Positions 20,901 through 30,146 of a stretch of DNA of 64,000 bases are shown here, in pieces. The DNA comes from Symbiodinium natans (taxonomy: Eukaryota; Sar; Dinophyceae; Suessiales; Symbiodiniaceae): contig CAJNDS010002268.1 in assembly GCA_905221605.1 (NCBI GenBank), positions 1,352,710 to 1,416,709 on the forward strand, written 5' to 3'. A model generated the notes under the pieces. The model searched no databases. It was not told where the DNA came from and was given only the letters and a program-made list of their open reading frames with translations. A program made the position numbers and the translations under genes. How positions within the stretch are numbered: position 1 is the first letter of the stretch; each line of letters starts with the position of its first letter.

Positions 20901-23541
20901 GAAGCCGAACAAGCGAACACGCTTTGGAGGAGAGGAGGTCCGAGCGTTTGATCCTGAGCAAGCAGGAGTCGGAGACTTGGAGATCCCGGAGATGTCAGCA
21001 CCGGATGCTGACTGGAATGTATCCGAATACCAGCCGTCCGAGGCTGAGGATGAGGATATGGGAGACGCTCCAGAGCATCCCCAGACATTCCATGAGGGGG
21101 TCCCAGTCCGATACCTGGAGGAATTGCTCGAGAACGCCCACTACACACCACAACCACTCTCTTGTTGTGACCACTACGACGTCGAAGCAGCATGTCACTT
21201 ACTTGTTGGTCGGTCGAGCGTGGAGAAGTTCCCATATGTTTGCTTGAACACGACAACACAACAACAGCACCACAAGCAACAACAGTCGGTCGAGCGTGAA
21301 GCAGTTGAGTTGTTTAATCTCCAAGACCACCCTTGTGTATGCTCTTCAGTTAAAGAGAAAAAGGAAGATGAGTCCGCAGGGACGTACATGAGAATCCAAG
21401 ACAGGACTCTCTGGGTGAATCGACCTAGAGCCAGCTACGATGACCTGGAAGGTTTTCAGCTGGATCCTGAAGAGACATGGCAAGGAATCAAGAAAGAGGT
21501 GAATGCGCTCGATAGTCTGAAAGTTGGTTATGCAAGATCAAAGAGCGAGATTGATGAATACCGCAAAGCCAACCCAAACTGTCGGACGGTCAAGTCCCGA
21601 TGGGTCCTCACTCAGAAGGCCCCAGGACTAGTCCGAGCAAGGATAGTCGCTAAGGATTTTGCTCATGGCCGACCATCCGCACTCGATTTGGGGTTGAGTT
21701 CTAATACTGCGTCGGTGGAAGCCCTCAAGATCGTCCTTGCACGGGCGGCGAAGGGAAAGATGCGGGCTTACGGCCTCGACATCTCCACCGCGTTTCTCTT
21801 TGCGCAGGTAGTGGAACCCACCATTATCGAGTTGCCAAGTACATTCGCGCTCGAGAGCGGCGAAACCGCGTACTTGATACTAGAGAAAGCGCTCTACGGT
21901 TTGCGTTCCGCCAGCCTTAGCTGGCAGCGACACCTGAACAGGATCGTATCTGCACTAGGCTTACAAGCGAGTCCGCTTGAACCGACGCTTTTCAGCGGAT
22001 GGGTCAACCTTGAATCCGGATGGGAGTATATCATCATGTTAGCGTACATGGATGATTTGCTCATTGTGTCTTCTACCGAGAAAGGGTTCGAGTACGTCCA
22101 CGAAGCCCTGAGTTCAGTCTTGAAAGTCAAAGTGACAGGGAGGCTGATCGAAGATGGGCAGATGGAATTCCTCGGCCGTTTAATCCGTTGGGATGGACGA
22201 CAGATCATGCTTGGGGTGAAGCCTGAGTATGTGAAGTCGGTCTTTACATCCTTCGGATGGGACATATCCACCGTAAAAGCATCCTTGACGACACCCGACA
22301 TCAGGAGTATGTACGATGAGGAGAGTGTTGAAGAGCCTTCGAAGGAGCTGTCCAGTGAAGCAGCTTCACGGTTCCGAAGTTGCCTAGGGAAGATAGGCTG
22401 GCTCTGTCAAACTCGCTCAGATATAACGTACTTTCACTCCATGTTGTCGCGCGGACAAAGCATGCCACGGCAAGTGCATGAAGATGCACTTCGCAAGTTC
22501 CTGCGATGGTTAGCAGCGTTTCCGCTGTTAGATCAAATCTTCCCGCTCGGAGATGGCAAGACCAATGAGGGGGAGAATGCCAGCCTGGTAGCCTATTGCG
22601 ACAGCAATTGGGGCAGCGAGATGAGCGTAGCCCGGAAGAGCACCAGTGGCGGAGTGATCTACATTGCAGTGGACGGTCTGTGGTACTGCATAAAGGGGTA
22701 CAGCCGCCTGCAGAGCGTCGTGGCACTCAGCTCAGCAGAGGCAGAGTTGTTTGCCATCGCCGAGGCAGCGAAAGAGGTGGCAGGACTTGCGCAATTGACG
22801 GCGCATATCTGGGGCACCCTCCAGAAACCCCACCGCGTGTACACTGACTCTGCCTCAGCTAGGCAAATTGCCAGCATGGAGGGGCTACTCAGGCGCATGC
22901 GGCATATAGACTTGAGGTTGTGCTTTATCCAAGACCGTGTCCATACCGGCGAGTTAGCAGTAGAGGGAGTAGCCGGAACCGAGAATGTGAGCGATCTTCT
23001 CACAAAGAATTTAAATCGCCTCCAAACAGCAAAGCATACAGCAACCCTCGGACTAGAAGATGTCACCAACATCGATTTCCGAGAGGTCCCAGCAGTCAGG
23101 TCTTGCTTGTTGCTGTCTGGAGTGCTAGATTCGATACTCGGGCCAGACAACCTCGAATACGAAGCTTTCTGTCGGCTATGCGAACTCGAGACTGAATATT
23201 CGACTTTGCTGATCGAGTTTTGCACGAGTTCACGTTCGAATCTGTACCTGCAAGGAAGTGTGCACCAAGTATTTGTCCTGCCGATTACTCAAGGGGTTGA
23301 CGGAACCTCGAATGACACCGTGGAGCGGGTCATGTCTGCAATGAATGTTGCGAGAGAATGGGGGATGAAGGTTGTTTTCTGGAGCAGCACTCCTTGTACC
23401 GGAGGTAGCCCGTACCAACGGCGACACGAAGATCGGCCGGGCTATCAGGACCATCTACAAGCTTTATTCACGGTGCATCGCAAGCTCTGGCGGAGCTTCT
23501 TAGTGATGGTGAACCACCCGCAAGTGGGGTATGGGTCATAG
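17809..23541 (+). CDS. Copia pol: integrase, reverse transcriptase, RNase H
   Basis: This is a 1,910-aa frame. Residues from about 610 onward are convincing pol. The zinc-binding region of integrase is HHMQGHVPYMSDCEFC (about 655-672). Candidate catalytic acidic residues are in QLDQCFF (about 697), FMSDAEG (about 750) and APAAERAIRTLK (about 786). Reverse transcriptase has VKSRWVLTQKAPG, YGLDISTAFLFAQ (about 1321), LEKALYGLRSASLSW and AYMDDLLIVSS (about 1413). RNase H has YCDSNWGSE, STSGGVIY, LSSAEAELFA and YTDSASARQI. Integrase before RT defines Ty1/copia. Residues about 45-607 overlap the separate ORF at 17945-19630 and have the Gly/Arg/His bias of a wrong-frame translation, although the frame stays open. 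Residues after about 1800 belong to a C-terminal extension interrupted by a frameshift near 23520. Confidence 0.9.
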   Translation: MHEHGRETVVCRACLEDFPDEVEIGSLDCSKRRSFPGVGQIGDRRYGSECNDATEHSTVGRHAPGGETQETDIVGGQRRAARHRASTGSPRGAPGNVCRGGVHWRGRDGSGFGFGKGGPFDLISFDRVHHGRDGSGGGTVVPHWGEGIPNGSFDVRGSSQGTRYGADEADAEDQIQGKSQGREAGAEFAAGPCGSIDHGSRSSGAIRPHAGIVSANTERKTALGVDRLDDVDCSSIWRSLDGTSFGSQRPTGYAGDAVLPPVPEVCHRSSFDERATRSQHAGLHADHLQGGPPRDAEPGGLGHMGASSCRTRAAGTWSDRGQGSLSGCAGTERVSSAEPEGNNRGSTGEPRARTIDNGGGDRRVRRGLGRMEANHRGSSSNDPSTSGASPYLHDATAGGTGQPDSGAPPGPRAQACEEHSPSDTSVAGITFQPGLSWSVSAAASEHTRPHLRRTASPRTFEGELPADAGEGPCPTAGQLDTPESHQRPLQHGDEDGRNDGNRRSGDIGTGRKAIQPNEPSRSARGRGPHGPTIRGPAPSKVAGHTGCEVGRAKAGAPDTSASSSSAARTHARNPNSVEWRAVACIHGTYQAPPRSPRARSFSLPVSLKGSTEKINPILAALSQDERKEPDTRQPQQQFELVTEEGIIGDNVRSKQAELQHHMQGHVPYMSDCEFCQRTRGTTPARKRSDLNPREFQLDQCFFRKLAFIVLVHTMSFAIAVCFRPEGESAATTAEHLHPWVRHFGVKQPHFMSDAEGLTKNIAARLADLCEGTEDSFAPERHAPAAERAIRTLKGIVATHELELREHGVVLDGECADVFDLLFQYAAHTHNRFSVSVGSTMTPMQKIRGDRVRPQVTYPFGAVAYAKITRARRPDADAKYARGIYLGPVLGSTGHAMEIRLDSGETKRVIAPGLKLLYPLRFDANLLPGAKALDGFVPPPEAPKTKELFLPYVPGGGPPIDWVRQHGVTPKCPGCQEGVSSSRHSQKCVKRYQKWLRDSIDDALEALDEGPKVDRRPEELIGEDPYDDDEQMKPNKRTRFGGEEVRAFDPEQAGVGDLEIPEMSAPDADWNVSEYQPSEAEDEDMGDAPEHPQTFHEGVPVRYLEELLENAHYTPQPLSCCDHYDVEAACHLLVGRSSVEKFPYVCLNTTTQQQHHKQQQSVEREAVELFNLQDHPCVCSSVKEKKEDESAGTYMRIQDRTLWVNRPRASYDDLEGFQLDPEETWQGIKKEVNALDSLKVGYARSKSEIDEYRKANPNCRTVKSRWVLTQKAPGLVRARIVAKDFAHGRPSALDLGLSSNTASVEALKIVLARAAKGKMRAYGLDISTAFLFAQVVEPTIIELPSTFALESGETAYLILEKALYGLRSASLSWQRHLNRIVSALGLQASPLEPTLFSGWVNLESGWEYIIMLAYMDDLLIVSSTEKGFEYVHEALSSVLKVKVTGRLIEDGQMEFLGRLIRWDGRQIMLGVKPEYVKSVFTSFGWDISTVKASLTTPDIRSMYDEESVEEPSKELSSEAASRFRSCLGKIGWLCQTRSDITYFHSMLSRGQSMPRQVHEDALRKFLRWLAAFPLLDQIFPLGDGKTNEGENASLVAYCDSNWGSEMSVARKSTSGGVIYIAVDGLWYCIKGYSRLQSVVALSSAEAELFAIAEAAKEVAGLAQLTAHIWGTLQKPHRVYTDSASARQIASMEGLLRRMRHIDLRLCFIQDRVHTGELAVEGVAGTENVSDLLTKNLNRLQTAKHTATLGLEDVTNIDFREVPAVRSCLLLSGVLDSILGPDNLEYEAFCRLCELETEYSTLLIEFCTSSRSNLYLQGSVHQVFVLPITQGVDGTSNDTVERVMSAMNVAREWGMKVVFWSSTPCTGGSPYQRRHEDRPGYQDHLQALFTVHRKLWRSFLVMVNHPQVGYGS
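17945..19630 (+). CDS. 561-aa ORF embedded in pol in another frame
   Basis: This ATG-to-TGA frame (561 aa) overlaps the pol frame and has more protein-like composition than pol does over the same bases. The N-terminus is helical and charged (MQQSIQQLEGMRQGARRRR). At about residues 213-230 is a possible CCHH zinc finger, LFCLLCQKYVTEAHLMSEPH; I recall similar Cys-Cys-His-His segments in dinoflagellate proteins. About 250-380 is Pro/Glu/Thr-rich. The C-terminus is Pro-rich and then Arg/Ser-rich (RRRRDRQERDRSRSPSP). It sits between the protease linker and integrase, where ordinary copia elements have no such ORF. Its insertion leaves the pol frame open on both sides and through it. Function is unknown; a captured host-derived segment or an element-specific accessory protein are the main options. 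Confidence 0.65.
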   Translation: MDPSATMQQSIQQLEGMRQGARRRRLILLEANAAQHGIELPQDLREELQATYAEAESTGGDEMDLDLDSARVDPSTSSPSIEYIMEETEAAEAPSSHTGVREFQTDPSMSEAPAKGPAMVLMKPTPKIKSKEKAKAERPVRNLLPDHVDQSTMGVDPREPSGPTPASSAPTRRGKRRWASTGWMTWIARRFGGAWTAQASGASDPPDTPVTLFCLLCQKYVTEAHLMSEPHEANMQGFTQTISKEGLHVTQNPVDWATWEQALAEPEQLELGVTEGKARSVVALGPSEFPQPNPKETTAAAPASPGPGPSTMVVEIDESDEDWGEWRPTTGVPAPTTPAHPEHPPISMTQPPGEPVSPTAEHRRGPEPRHAKSTLRVTPPWRESLSNLGYHGPYLQLHLSTPGHTSEGLQALGPLRESFLRTQVKDHAQLPVSLTPPKATSDLSSTVMRMAETMETGEAGTLVPAGRPFSPMSLRAQLEAGVLTGQQYEDRRRARSQDIQAARSVAPRLALPIPPPPPVPRPERTPETPIPWSGAPSPAFMELIRRRRDRQERDRSRSPSP

Positions 23542-23840
23542 AATGGCCGCAGAGGTGTGCCTACTGGGGATGGGCAAGCACCCGTTCGTTTGCAAAGCAA
23601 AGAACCCATTACACTGGCGAAGTGCACGGCTGTGTTTCAGGCTTGGTAGGCAGAGATGGATTACCTATCCGAAAGATTTGGAAACTGATGTCGAACGATG
23701 AACAGTTTGTGCGAACAATGTCCGAAACATTTGCATGTACCTGCAAGGGAGATCATTCACGAAACTTTGATCTCAAAGCAACGCAGCACTATCCGCCAGC
23801 TTTCGCGGACGTCGCCCTGGAAAGCTTGCGACTGCGGTAA
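23526..23840 (+). pseudogene. Pol C-terminal extension continued in another frame
   Basis: The 1,910-aa frame ends near VVFWSSTPCTGGSPYQ and LWRSFLVMVNHPQVG. Directly after, a different frame reads VIEWPQRCAYWGW, GCVSGLVGRDGLPIRKIW, TFACTCKGDHS and ends LESLRLR with TAA at 23840. These look like the continuation of one Cys/Trp-containing domain, similar to a tail I remember after RNase H in dinoflagellate copia polyproteins. A one-base indel near 23520 therefore truncates pol in this copy. The catalytic role of the tail is unknown. Confidence 0.6.
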
Positions 23841-24054
23841 TTCGCGCCCGCCCGTCCACCCCTGGCTTACCCGCCCACCCGCCCAGCCAGGTTACTTTGC
23901 GAGAGTTAGTCGACCTCCAGCGGTCTGAAGCAGTGCAGCGGTCTAGGACTGAGGAATGCGCCGGAATCCATGGCCCGGCGAGAAGCTTAGTTGGCTTTGC
24001 GTGGAGCTTAGTTGACGTGACCAACAGTGAAACTCTTGGTCATGAGGGGGAGTT
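23841..24054. other. Junction between pol and the tandem array
   Basis: About 210 bases of CCCGCCCACC-rich and then unique sequence with no gene. It ends at the GATATATGTG motif that starts unit 1. Confidence 0.6.
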
Positions 24055-24193
24055 GATATATGTGTTGGCTCAAGATCTCGGCTCAACCGCGGTGGGGTGC
24101 ACAGGTAGCAGAGCGGTAGCTGTGTGAACCAGCCTCGAGTCCCCTAACTGTTTTGGGTACCAGGCCTGCTTTTTCACAGCCTTCATTTGAGCC

Positions 24194-25110
24194 ATGTCCA
24201 GAGCACCTGTGCAGTCGAGATCCTCACTGCCAGCAAGTGATGGGTTGGAGTCATCTTACCCAACTTGCTCTGCAGAGAGCCAGAAAGAAGGCACGGCCCG
24301 ACTGGAGGGCGAAGCAGCCCGGCTTGGGGAACTCTTCCCTTATGCGAGTCCTCTTACAGCCGGCTGTGGAGTTTCTCCAGCCTTGGAAGACCAGGTAAGA
24401 TGCTCGAGCAGCCTGGCAAAACCAGAGCGAACTTGGGCCCATAGAGCCAATTGTGGTCCCAGCCAATGCAGGACTTTCCACCAAGCACTCTGCTTTCGCT
24501 GGCATCACAAGGGCCGGAAAGAGTGGCTGCTCCTCTCCGAGGACAGCAGCGTGTATTTTGTTCGCACCAGCAAATCCGGCAAAACAGTCCGAGCCGGACC
24601 CTGTGGGCAATGGAGATGCATGGAAGACCCAGCAGAGCTCCACGGGGGAACGGGAGGCGACCCGCCCGTGCAGTGGCTTCGCCTTTTGAACTTTAATTGC
24701 ACTGGCTGTGGTAACATTCCAACCCATAACCTCAACTTCTTGCCCGGTCCTGGGAAAGGCAACCAGCGATCTTGCATGGAGAGGATGGAAGACGCATCGA
24801 GCTCTACTGTGCCCTTTGTCTAGAAAGCTTCCTAGCGTGCACGTGGAGCTGGCCGAGTTTCGACCAAGCAGTTAGGAGACCGGTGTTTCTGGACTACGCT
24901 TCCCTTGCTAACTTGCGTCAGTTAGGTCACCAAGGTACGGAGCCCGTAGAACCTTTGCTGGCGCCGCTGTCTTCTGCAGCCAGCGCACATGGCTGGACCT
25001 TCCTTGAGGAAGGGTGTTCTCAGGATCTAGACTCCCCAGAAGAAGCAGGCAACAGTGATTGGCTGGTGTGTGGCTTTGAAGACTTGGAAGACGTCCCCTG
25101 GGAGGTCTGA
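24194..25110 (+). pseudogene. Array ORF, unit 1, one-base deletion
   Basis: This is the unit-1 copy of the 305-aa protein. The ATG matches the other copies (MSRAPVQSR), but near 24757 it reads GGGAAAGGC where unit 5 has GGGAAAAGGC. The first frame therefore stops after 209 aa, and the second part (24772-25110) continues in another frame to the normal end DVPWEV. Total length is 917 bases against 918 in intact copies. Its variants (LACTWSW, FLDYASLANL, EEAGNSDW) match unit 5, not units 2-4. Confidence 0.7.
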
Positions 25111-25981
25111 CCTAATCCGGCCCCAACCCACCCAAATTGCAGGAGCTATGCCCTGCCAGAATCAAGGGTGAGATGCTCACCCTCCGGAATCCCTTTGTCA
25201 CGGGTGAAGCTTCTCCCCGTCCAATCAGCGACGGTCCTGTGAGTCCGTTCCCAAACTGAGAGTGCCATAGGGCACCACGGAGAATCTTGCATAGAATTGG
25301 ATCATTTAATGATCGCATAAGGATGCAGGTTGTAAGAATGCAAGCAGAAGTGCTCAGTCCCGGCACGTACCCAGATCCATCCGTCGGAATATTTTCGCAG
25401 TTGTTCCGATGGACACCCTGCAGGACAGGCCGCCTCGATGCGGCTTTTGTTCAGTTCGGCCCCTTTGCTCGGTCTGTGCAGCAGACCGCTGGACCGGGTT
25501 TTCGGGCTCAGGTGCTTGTGGGTCTTCCACAGGCCCAACACGGGGTTCTCGCAAACACAGCGCACGAAAGGATAACGTTAGAACCGCACCCTGAAGATCC
25601 TCACTGGTTGATGAGGGGAGGGAGGGCGCTGAGGTGTGGCAGGAACGGACGAGGATCCTAGTACGCCGACCGTATGAGGTTTAGGGCATTTCCCTGCATC
25701 AGTTTGGGGTTACCCGTGTTTGGCCTGTCGAGGATTTCCTTTGAGATTCCTGCAGGGTGCTGTTGTTTCTCTCCGGGTGGTGCAAGCCCATCTTGGAGGA
25801 AGCCTAGCGGCAGGCGTTGTTGTTAGGGACCAATGCTTGGCTGACGGACAGCCAGAGGCACCAGATTGTGGAGGTTAAAGGCTGTGGCTCGGTGCCTGAA
25901 AGCCTGCCCAACTGAGCTGCCCAAATCAACCAAGCCCTCCCTGCGTGCAAGTGGTATGGGCTCCTTGGAGCCGCTGAGGTT

Positions 25982-26132
25982 GAACCAGTTAGTAAGAGCG
26001 AGAAAGCTGGTTCCCCTCCCTGGTGAGTAAGTGCGAGAAAGCCAGGTCAGCAAACGGGGCTAACAGGAGCTCAGTGCTGCTGCGGCATGAGTTCCTGGGG
26101 CCTAGGTTAGTAAGGGCGAGAAAGCCTAGGCC
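25982..26132. repeat. Three 18-nt-loop hairpins, unit 1
   Basis: Stem GAACCAG/CTGGTTC with loop TTAGTAAGAGCGAGAAAG (25982-26013); stem CCTGG/CCAGG with loop TGAGTAAGTGCGAGAAAG (26019-26046); stem GGCCTAGG/CCTAGGCC with loop TTAGTAAGGGCGAGAAAG (26099-26132). Every loop is exactly 18 bases. The three stems are unrelated in sequence. Confidence 0.85.
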
Positions 26133-26555
26133 TGTGCCGGAGGTTGGCGACTTTGCCAAGCCACTTGCGTTCAGTTTAGTACAGGCATTGCCCATGTATC
26201 GGTTCCAGACCTTCTGCCTTTTCTGAGTGAGCCGGAAGTGGGTGAGTTTCTCCCCTGTACTGGCAGGGCTGATAGGGTAGGCAGTACAGACCAGGCAGTT
26301 CAACCTGCAGAACATTTTGCCTAGGGCTTTGTACAGTGCCAAACCAGTGAGTAGCCGTAGGCCGCCGAGCTTCTCGCGCTGGTTAGGCCCTTTTTCTTCT
26401 CTCGGTGCTCCCTGCACATAGTACGGCCGTGTCAAGCAGGCCAAGGACACCTCGAGAGTCCCTTTTCCGTGCATAGTTAATACCTACCGGAACTCCGGTT
26501 CCGAAGAGCCTAACCTGGCTAGCGACTCAGCCCGCTTTCGAGTGATATATGTGAC

Positions 26556-26566
26556 TTTGGCTCAAG
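26556..26566 (+). other. Spliced-leader relic at start of unit 2
   Basis: TTTGGCTCAAG equals the last 11 bases of the dinoflagellate spliced leader. Shorter matches stand at the same place in the other units: 24065-24074 (10 bases), 29101-29109 (9), 31731-31739 (9), and 34241-34249 plus 34252-34262 (9 and 11) in unit 5. Confidence 0.55.
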
Positions 26567-26685
26567 GTCTCGGCTCAACCCCGGTGGGGTGCACAGGTAG
26601 CAGAGCGGTAGCTGTGTGAACCAGCCTCGAGTCCCCTAACTGTTTTGGGTACCAGGCCTGCTTTTTCACAGCCTTCATTTGAGCC

Positions 26686-27607
26686 ATGTCCAGAACACCT
26701 GTGCAGTCGAGACCCTCACTGCCAACAAGTGACGGGTTGGAGTCTTCTCACCCAACTTGCGATGCAGAGAGCCAGAAGGAAGGCACGGCCCGACTGGAGG
26801 GCGAAGCAGCCCGGCTTGGGGAACTCTTCCCTTATGCGAGTCCTCTTACAGCCGGCTGTGGAGTTTCTCCAGCTTTGGAAGACCAGGTAAGAAGCTCGAG
26901 CAACCTGGCAAGTGTAGAGCGAACTTGGGCCCATAGAGCCAATTGTGGTCCCAGCCAAAGCAGGACTTACTTTCCACCAAGCACTCTGCTTTCGCTGGCA
27001 TCACAAGGGCCGGAAAGAGTGGCTGCTCCTCTCCGAGGACAGCAGCGTGTATTTTGTTCGCACCAGCAAATCCGGCAAAACAGTCCGAGCCGGACCTTGT
27101 GGGCAATGGAGATGCATGGAAGACCCAGCAGAGCTCCACGGGGGAACGGGAGGCGACCCGCCCGTGCAGTGGCTTCGCCTTTTGAACTTCAATTGCACTG
27201 GCTGTGGTAACATTCCAACCCATAACCTCAACTTCGTGCCTGGTCCTGGGGAAAGGCAACCAGCGATCTTGTATGGAGAGGATGGAAGACGCATCGAGCT
27301 CCAATGTGCCCTTTGTCTTGAAAACTTCCTGGAGTGCACGTGGAGCTGGCCGAGCTTCGATCAAGCAGTCAGGAGACAGGTGTTTCTGGACGATGCCTCC
27401 CTGGCTGACTTGCGTCAGTTAGGTCACCAAGGTACGGAGCCCGTAGAATCTTCGCTGGCGCCGCTGTCTTCTGCAGCCAGCGCACATGGCTGGACCTTCC
27501 TTGAGGAAGGGTGTTCTCAGGATCTAGACTCCCCAGAAGAAGCATGCAGCAGTGATTGGCTAGTGTGTGGCTTTGAAGACTTGGAAGACATCCCCTGGGA
27601 GGTCTGA
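26686..27607 (+). pseudogene. Array ORF, unit 2, four-base insertion
   Basis: This is the unit-2 copy of the 305-aa protein. An extra TACT near 26969 shifts the frame: the first frame (26686-27210) is 174 aa, and the normal C-terminal part is read from 26945 to 27607. Total length is 922 bases against 918. Apart from the insertion the sequence closely follows units 3 and 4 (FVPGPGERQP, LECTWSW, EDIPWEV). Confidence 0.7.
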
Positions 27608-28519
27608 CCTAATACGGCCCCAACCCACCCAAATTGCAGGAGCTATGCCCTGCCAGAATCAAGGGTGAGATGCTCACCCTCCGGAATCCCATTGTCACGG
27701 GTGAAGCTTCTCCCCGTACAGTCAGTGACGGTCCTTTAAGCCGTTCCCAAACTGAGAGTGCCACAGGGCACCAAGGAGAATCTTGCATAGAATTGGATCA
27801 TTTAATGATCGCATAAGGATGCAGGTTGTAAGAATGCAAGCAGACAAGTGCTCAGTCCCGGCACGTACCCAGATCCATCCGTCGGAATATTTTCGCAGTT
27901 GTTCCGATGGACACCCTGCAGGACAGGCCGCCTCGATGCGGCTTTTGTTCAGCCTGACACCGGTTCGGCCCCTTGCTCGGTCTGTGCAGCAGACCGCTGG
28001 ACCGGGTTTTCGGGCTCAGGTGCTTGTGGGTCTTCCACAGGCCCAACACGGGGTTCTCGCAAACACAGCGCACGAAAGGATAACGTAAGAACCGCACCCT
28101 GAAGATCCTCACAGGTTGATGAGGGGAGGGAGGGCGCTGAGGGGACTGGAATGGACAGGGAGACGCCGGACGAGGTTCCGGTAGCTGAGAACAAGCGGGT
28201 CTCCCACCCGATTGAGGTTTTAGGGCTTGCCGCCACTCACCCAGTTTGGGGTTACCTGTGTTTGGCCTGTCGAGGATTTCCTTTGAGATTCCTGCAGGGT
28301 GCTGTTGTTTTTCTCCGGGTGGTGCAAGCCCATCTGGAGGAAGCCTAGCGGCAGGCGTTGTTGTTAGGGACCAATGCTTTGGCTGACGGACAGCCAGAGG
28401 CACCAGATTGTGGAGGTTAAAGGCTGTGGCTCGGTGCCTGAAAGCCTGCCCAACTGAGCTGCCCAAATCAACCAAGCCCTCCCTGCGTGCAAGTGGTATG
28501 GGTTCCTTGGAGCCGCTGA

Positions 28520-28675
28520 GGTTGAACCAGTTAGTAAGAGCGAGAAAGCTGGTTCCCCTTCCTGGTGAGTAAGTGCGAGAAAGCCAGGTCAGCAAACGGG
28601 GCTAACAGGAGCTCAGTGCTGCTGCGGCATGAGTTTCTGGGGCCTAGGTTAGTAAGGGCGAGAAAGCCTAGGCCT
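28520..28675. repeat. Three 18-nt-loop hairpins, unit 2
   Basis: The same three hairpins as in unit 1, with the same stems and 18-base loops, beginning at GAACCAGTTAGTAAG and ending at CCTAGGCC. Confidence 0.8.
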
Positions 28676-29032
28676 GCGCCGGAGGTTGGCGACTTTGCCA
28701 AGCCACTTGCGTTCAGTTTAGTACAGGCATTGCCCATGTATCGGTTCCAGACCTTCTGCCTTTTCTGAGTGAGCCGGAAGTGGGTGAGTTTCTCCCCTGT
28801 ACTGGCAGGGCTGATAGGGTAGGCAGTACAGACCAGGCAGTTCAACCTGCAGAACATTTTGCCTAGGGCTTTGTACAGTGCCAAACCAGTGAGTAGCCGT
28901 AGGCCGCCGAGCTTCTCGCGGAACTGGTTAAGCCCTTTATTCTTCTCTCGGTGCTCCCTGCACATAGTACGGCCGTGTTAAGCAGGCCAAGGACACCTCG
29001 AGAGACCCTTTTCCGTGCTAGTTAATACCTAC

Positions 29033-29048
29033 CGGAACTTCGGTTCCG
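29033..29048. repeat. UUCG-type tetraloop hairpin near unit end
   Basis: CGGAAC-TTCG-GTTCCG, a 6-bp stem closed by the very stable C(UUCG)G loop if transcribed. The equivalents are at 26488-26503 (loop TCCG), 31547-31562 and 31663-31678 (TTCG), 34173-34188 (TTCG, one G-U pair) and 36689-36704 (TCCG). Confidence 0.7.
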
Positions 29049-29228
29049 AAGAGCCTAACCTGGCTAGCGACGCAGCCCGCTTTCGAGTGATATATGTGAC
29101 TGGCTCAAGATCTCGGCTCAACCCCGGTGGGGTGCACAGGTAGCAGAGCGGTAGCTGTGTGAACCAGCCTCGAGTCCCCTAACCGCTTTGGGTGCCAGGC
29201 CTGCTTTTTCACAGCCTTCATTTGAGCC

Positions 29229-30146
29229 ATGTCCAGAGTACCTGTGCAGTCGAGATCCTCACTGCCAGCAAGTGATGGGTTGGAGTCATCTCACCCAACT
29301 TGCGATGCAGAGAGCCAGAAAGAAGGCACGGCCCGACTGGAGGGCGAAGCAGCCCGGCTTGGGGAACTCTTCCCTTATGCGAGTCCTCTTACAGCCGGCT
29401 GTGGAGTTTCTCCAGCCTTGGAAGACCAGGTAAGATGCTCATGCAGCCTGGCAAGTGTAGAGCGAACTTGGGCCCATAGAGCCAATTGTGGTTTCAGCCA
29501 AGGCAGGACTTTCCACCAGGCACTCTGCTTTCGCTGGCTTCACAAGGGCCGGAAAGAGTGGCTGCTCCTCTCCGAGGACAGCAGCATGTATTTTGTTCGC
29601 ACCAGCAAATCCGGCAAAACAGTCAGAGCCGGACCTTGTGGGCAATGGAGATGCATGGAAGACCCAGCAGAGCTCCACGGGGGAACGGGAGGCGACCCGC
29701 CCGTGCAGAGGCTTCGCCTTTTAAACTTTAATTGCACTGGCTGTGGTAACATTCCAACCCATAACCTCAACTTCGTGCCTGGTCCTGGGGAAAGGCAACC
29801 AGCGATCTTGTATGGAGAGGATGGAAGACGCATCGAGCTCCAATGTGCCCTTTGTCTTCAAAACTTCCTGGAGTGCACGTGGAGCTGGCCGAGCTTCGAT
29901 CAAGCAGTCAGGAGACAGGTGTTTCTGGACGATGCCTCCCTGGCTGACTTGCGTCAGTTAGGTCACCAAGGTACGGAGCCCGTAGAACCTTCGCTGGCAC
30001 CGCTGTCTTCTGCAGCCAGCGCACATGGCTGGACCTTCCTTGAGGAAGGGTGTTCTCAGGATCTAGACTCCCCAGAAGAAGCATGCAGCAGTGATTGGCT
30101 TGTGTGTGGCTTTGAAGACTTGGAAGACATCCCCTGGGAGGTCTGA
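29229..30146 (+). CDS. Array ORF, unit 3, intact 305-aa cysteine-rich protein
   Basis: Intact 305-aa frame, start MSRVPVQSR, end LEDIPWEV. I do not recognise the family. The N-terminal ~60 residues are polar. The middle holds RKEWLLLSEDSSMYFVRTS, which looks like beta structure, and CGQWRCMED. Two Cys pairs follow, CTGC (about 168-171) and CALC (about 206-209) with another Cys at about 216, a spacing compatible with one zinc site; metal binding is inference. The C-terminus is acidic. No signal peptide or membrane segment is visible. A possible spliced-leader relic lies about 120 bases upstream, as expected if the unit derives from a trans-spliced mRNA. The frame stays intact in three of five copies. 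Confidence 0.6.
   Translation: MSRVPVQSRSSLPASDGLESSHPTCDAESQKEGTARLEGEAARLGELFPYASPLTAGCGVSPALEDQVRCSCSLASVERTWAHRANCGFSQGRTFHQALCFRWLHKGRKEWLLLSEDSSMYFVRTSKSGKTVRAGPCGQWRCMEDPAELHGGTGGDPPVQRLRLLNFNCTGCGNIPTHNLNFVPGPGERQPAILYGEDGRRIELQCALCLQNFLECTWSWPSFDQAVRRQVFLDDASLADLRQLGHQGTEPVEPSLAPLSSAASAHGWTFLEEGCSQDLDSPEEACSSDWLVCGFEDLEDIPWEV

Noticed and set aside
24090-24160. tRNA-like boxes at each unit start (GGTAGCAGAGCGGTAGC and CCTCGAGTCCCC)
   Set aside because: The resemblance to A and B boxes is partial, the spacing is too short for a tRNA and no cloverleaf can be drawn, so I do not call a tRNA or SINE.
24391-24472. Possible intron (CAGGTAAGATG donor) inside the array ORF
   Set aside because: The frame stays open through it in the intact units and translates sensibly, so no intron is needed.
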